6,557 nucleotides of DNA from Peptostreptococcus sp. (GTDB lineage: Bacteria; Bacillota; Clostridia; Peptostreptococcales; Peptostreptococcaceae), in assembly GCA_020025095.1 (NCBI GenBank), contig JAHHSS010000078.1:1-6557 (forward strand), in the 5' to 3' direction. Below the pieces are notes generated by a model. It was given only the letters and a program-made list of their open reading frames with translations, ran no database searches and was not told the origin of the DNA. Below are positions 6,345 through 6,557 of this stretch, piece after piece; position 1 is the stretch's first letter, and every line of letters begins with the position of its first letter. Made by a program: the position numbers and the translations under genes.

Positions 6345-6363
6345 TGTCCACGATTTGTCCACC
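6345..6363. repeat. Two direct TGTCCAC repeats, possible integrase arm-type site
   Basis: TGTCCACG (6345-6352) and TGTCCACC (6356-6363) repeat with an 11-base period, about one helical turn, so both would face the same side of DNA. They follow the lysis module, where the right attachment site of many temperate siphoviruses lies, and arm-type integrase sites are often short direct repeats of this kind. No core site or integrase gene is in the window, so the role is inferred. The rest of 6364-6460 shows no gene. Confidence 0.3.
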
Positions 6364-6389
6364 GTACAAAAGATTACACAAAATATAAC

Positions 6390-6419
6390 TTACCACGAAA
6401 AAATATATTATGTGATAAA
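6390..6419 (+). promoter_or_regulatory. Weak candidate sigma-A promoter
   Basis: TTACCA (6390-6395) and GATAAA (6414-6419) each match four of six consensus bases with an 18-base spacer, and TG precedes the -10 by one base (extended -10). It lies about 40 bases before the mini-ORF at 6461. Such matches are common in A+T-rich DNA, so this is tentative. Confidence 0.25.
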
Positions 6420-6460
6420 TAATCAAAAATATCAGTAATTACAACACACTGAAGGTGGTT

Positions 6461-6502
6461 ATGAGTTATATTATAACCAAGGTTATTATTAGATATCTAT
6501 AA
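6461..6502 (+). CDS. Possible 13-codon mini-ORF or leader peptide
   Basis: ATG 6461 opens MSYIITKVIIRYL and stops at TAA 6500. A GAAGG motif (6451-6455) lies five bases before the start, a short but usable spacing. It is in the same frame as the ORF starting at 6512, only three codons after its stop. It might be a leader peptide, the remains of a longer N-terminus cut by a stop, or chance. The ATG lies within an inverted repeat, GGTTAT (6457-6462) pairing with ATAACC (6473-6478). No function is recognised. Confidence 0.25.
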   Translation: MSYIITKVIIRYL

Positions 6503-6511
6503 GATGGTGGT

Positions 6512-6557
6512 ATGGAATTGTGGGTTACAAACTCTTTAGGAAAGAAGTGGGGCTTTG
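6512..6557 (+). CDS. Possible start of an unknown gene at the right edge (3' partial)
   Basis: ATG 6512 begins MELWVTNSLGKKWGF and stays open to the window end, only 15 codons. The upstream GATGGTGG is a poor ribosome binding site and very close to the start. The mini-ORF at 6461-6502 is in the same frame. The stretch is too short to identify; it could be a host gene beyond the prophage end or a phage accessory gene. Confidence 0.35.
   Translation, partial: MELWVTNSLGKKWGF

Noticed and set aside
6320..6440. A minus-strand integrase C-terminus reading GGQIVD through the TGTCCAC repeats
   Set aside because: The frame runs through the terminator into the endolysin, has a stop shortly upstream and shows no recombinase catalytic motif.

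Overview
This window looks like the late structural and lysis end of a temperate siphovirus-type phage or prophage of a low-GC Bacillota host, most likely Clostridium or a close relative. The case for this rests on strong A+T bias, AGAAAGGAG/GAGGTGAT-type ribosome binding sites, a TcdE-type holin, and an endolysin ending in choline-binding-like repeats. Every convincing gene is on the plus strand and the order is the standard one: tail tape measure, small tail protein, tail hub/fibre, holin, endolysin.

Layout. Positions 2-304 are the last 100 codons of a protein entering from the left, probably the tape measure protein. Positions 317-661 encode a 114-residue conserved siphovirus tail protein (DUF6711-like). 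Positions 667-4122 (or from 658) encode a very long tail protein: an N-terminal hub (Tal-like), a helical linker, two related beta modules, a jelly-roll-like insert, a collagen-like Gly-X-Y stretch, and a C-terminal peptidase S74 chaperone domain predicted to cleave itself off. Positions 4122-4547 encode a three-helix holin. A 205-base gap (4548-4752) holds a strong rho-independent terminator, several further inverted repeats, and a second, decayed copy of the terminator's 3' half. Positions 4753-6300 encode a modular endolysin: GH25 muramidase, CHAP peptidase/amidase, and about six cell-wall-binding repeats. A terminator follows at 6306-6336.

The last 257 bases (6301-6557) carry no convincing complete gene. 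They hold the terminator, a pair of TGTCCAC direct repeats, a weak candidate promoter, a 13-codon mini-ORF and the possible start of another gene at the right edge. This would fit the right end of an integrated prophage, but no integrase or att core can be proven here.

The genes work together as follows. The tape measure sets tail length; the small protein and Tal-like hub build the tail tip; the fibre part, folded with help from its S74 domain, probably binds the host surface. Late in infection the holin opens the membrane and the endolysin cuts peptidoglycan at two bond types while tethered by its repeats. The tail genes and the holin are tightly coupled (stop codons overlap or sit inside the next ribosome binding site), whereas the endolysin lies beyond a terminator and may be controlled separately. 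I see no clear sign of a wholly new system; the most unusual parts are the structured holin-endolysin gap and the modular tail protein.
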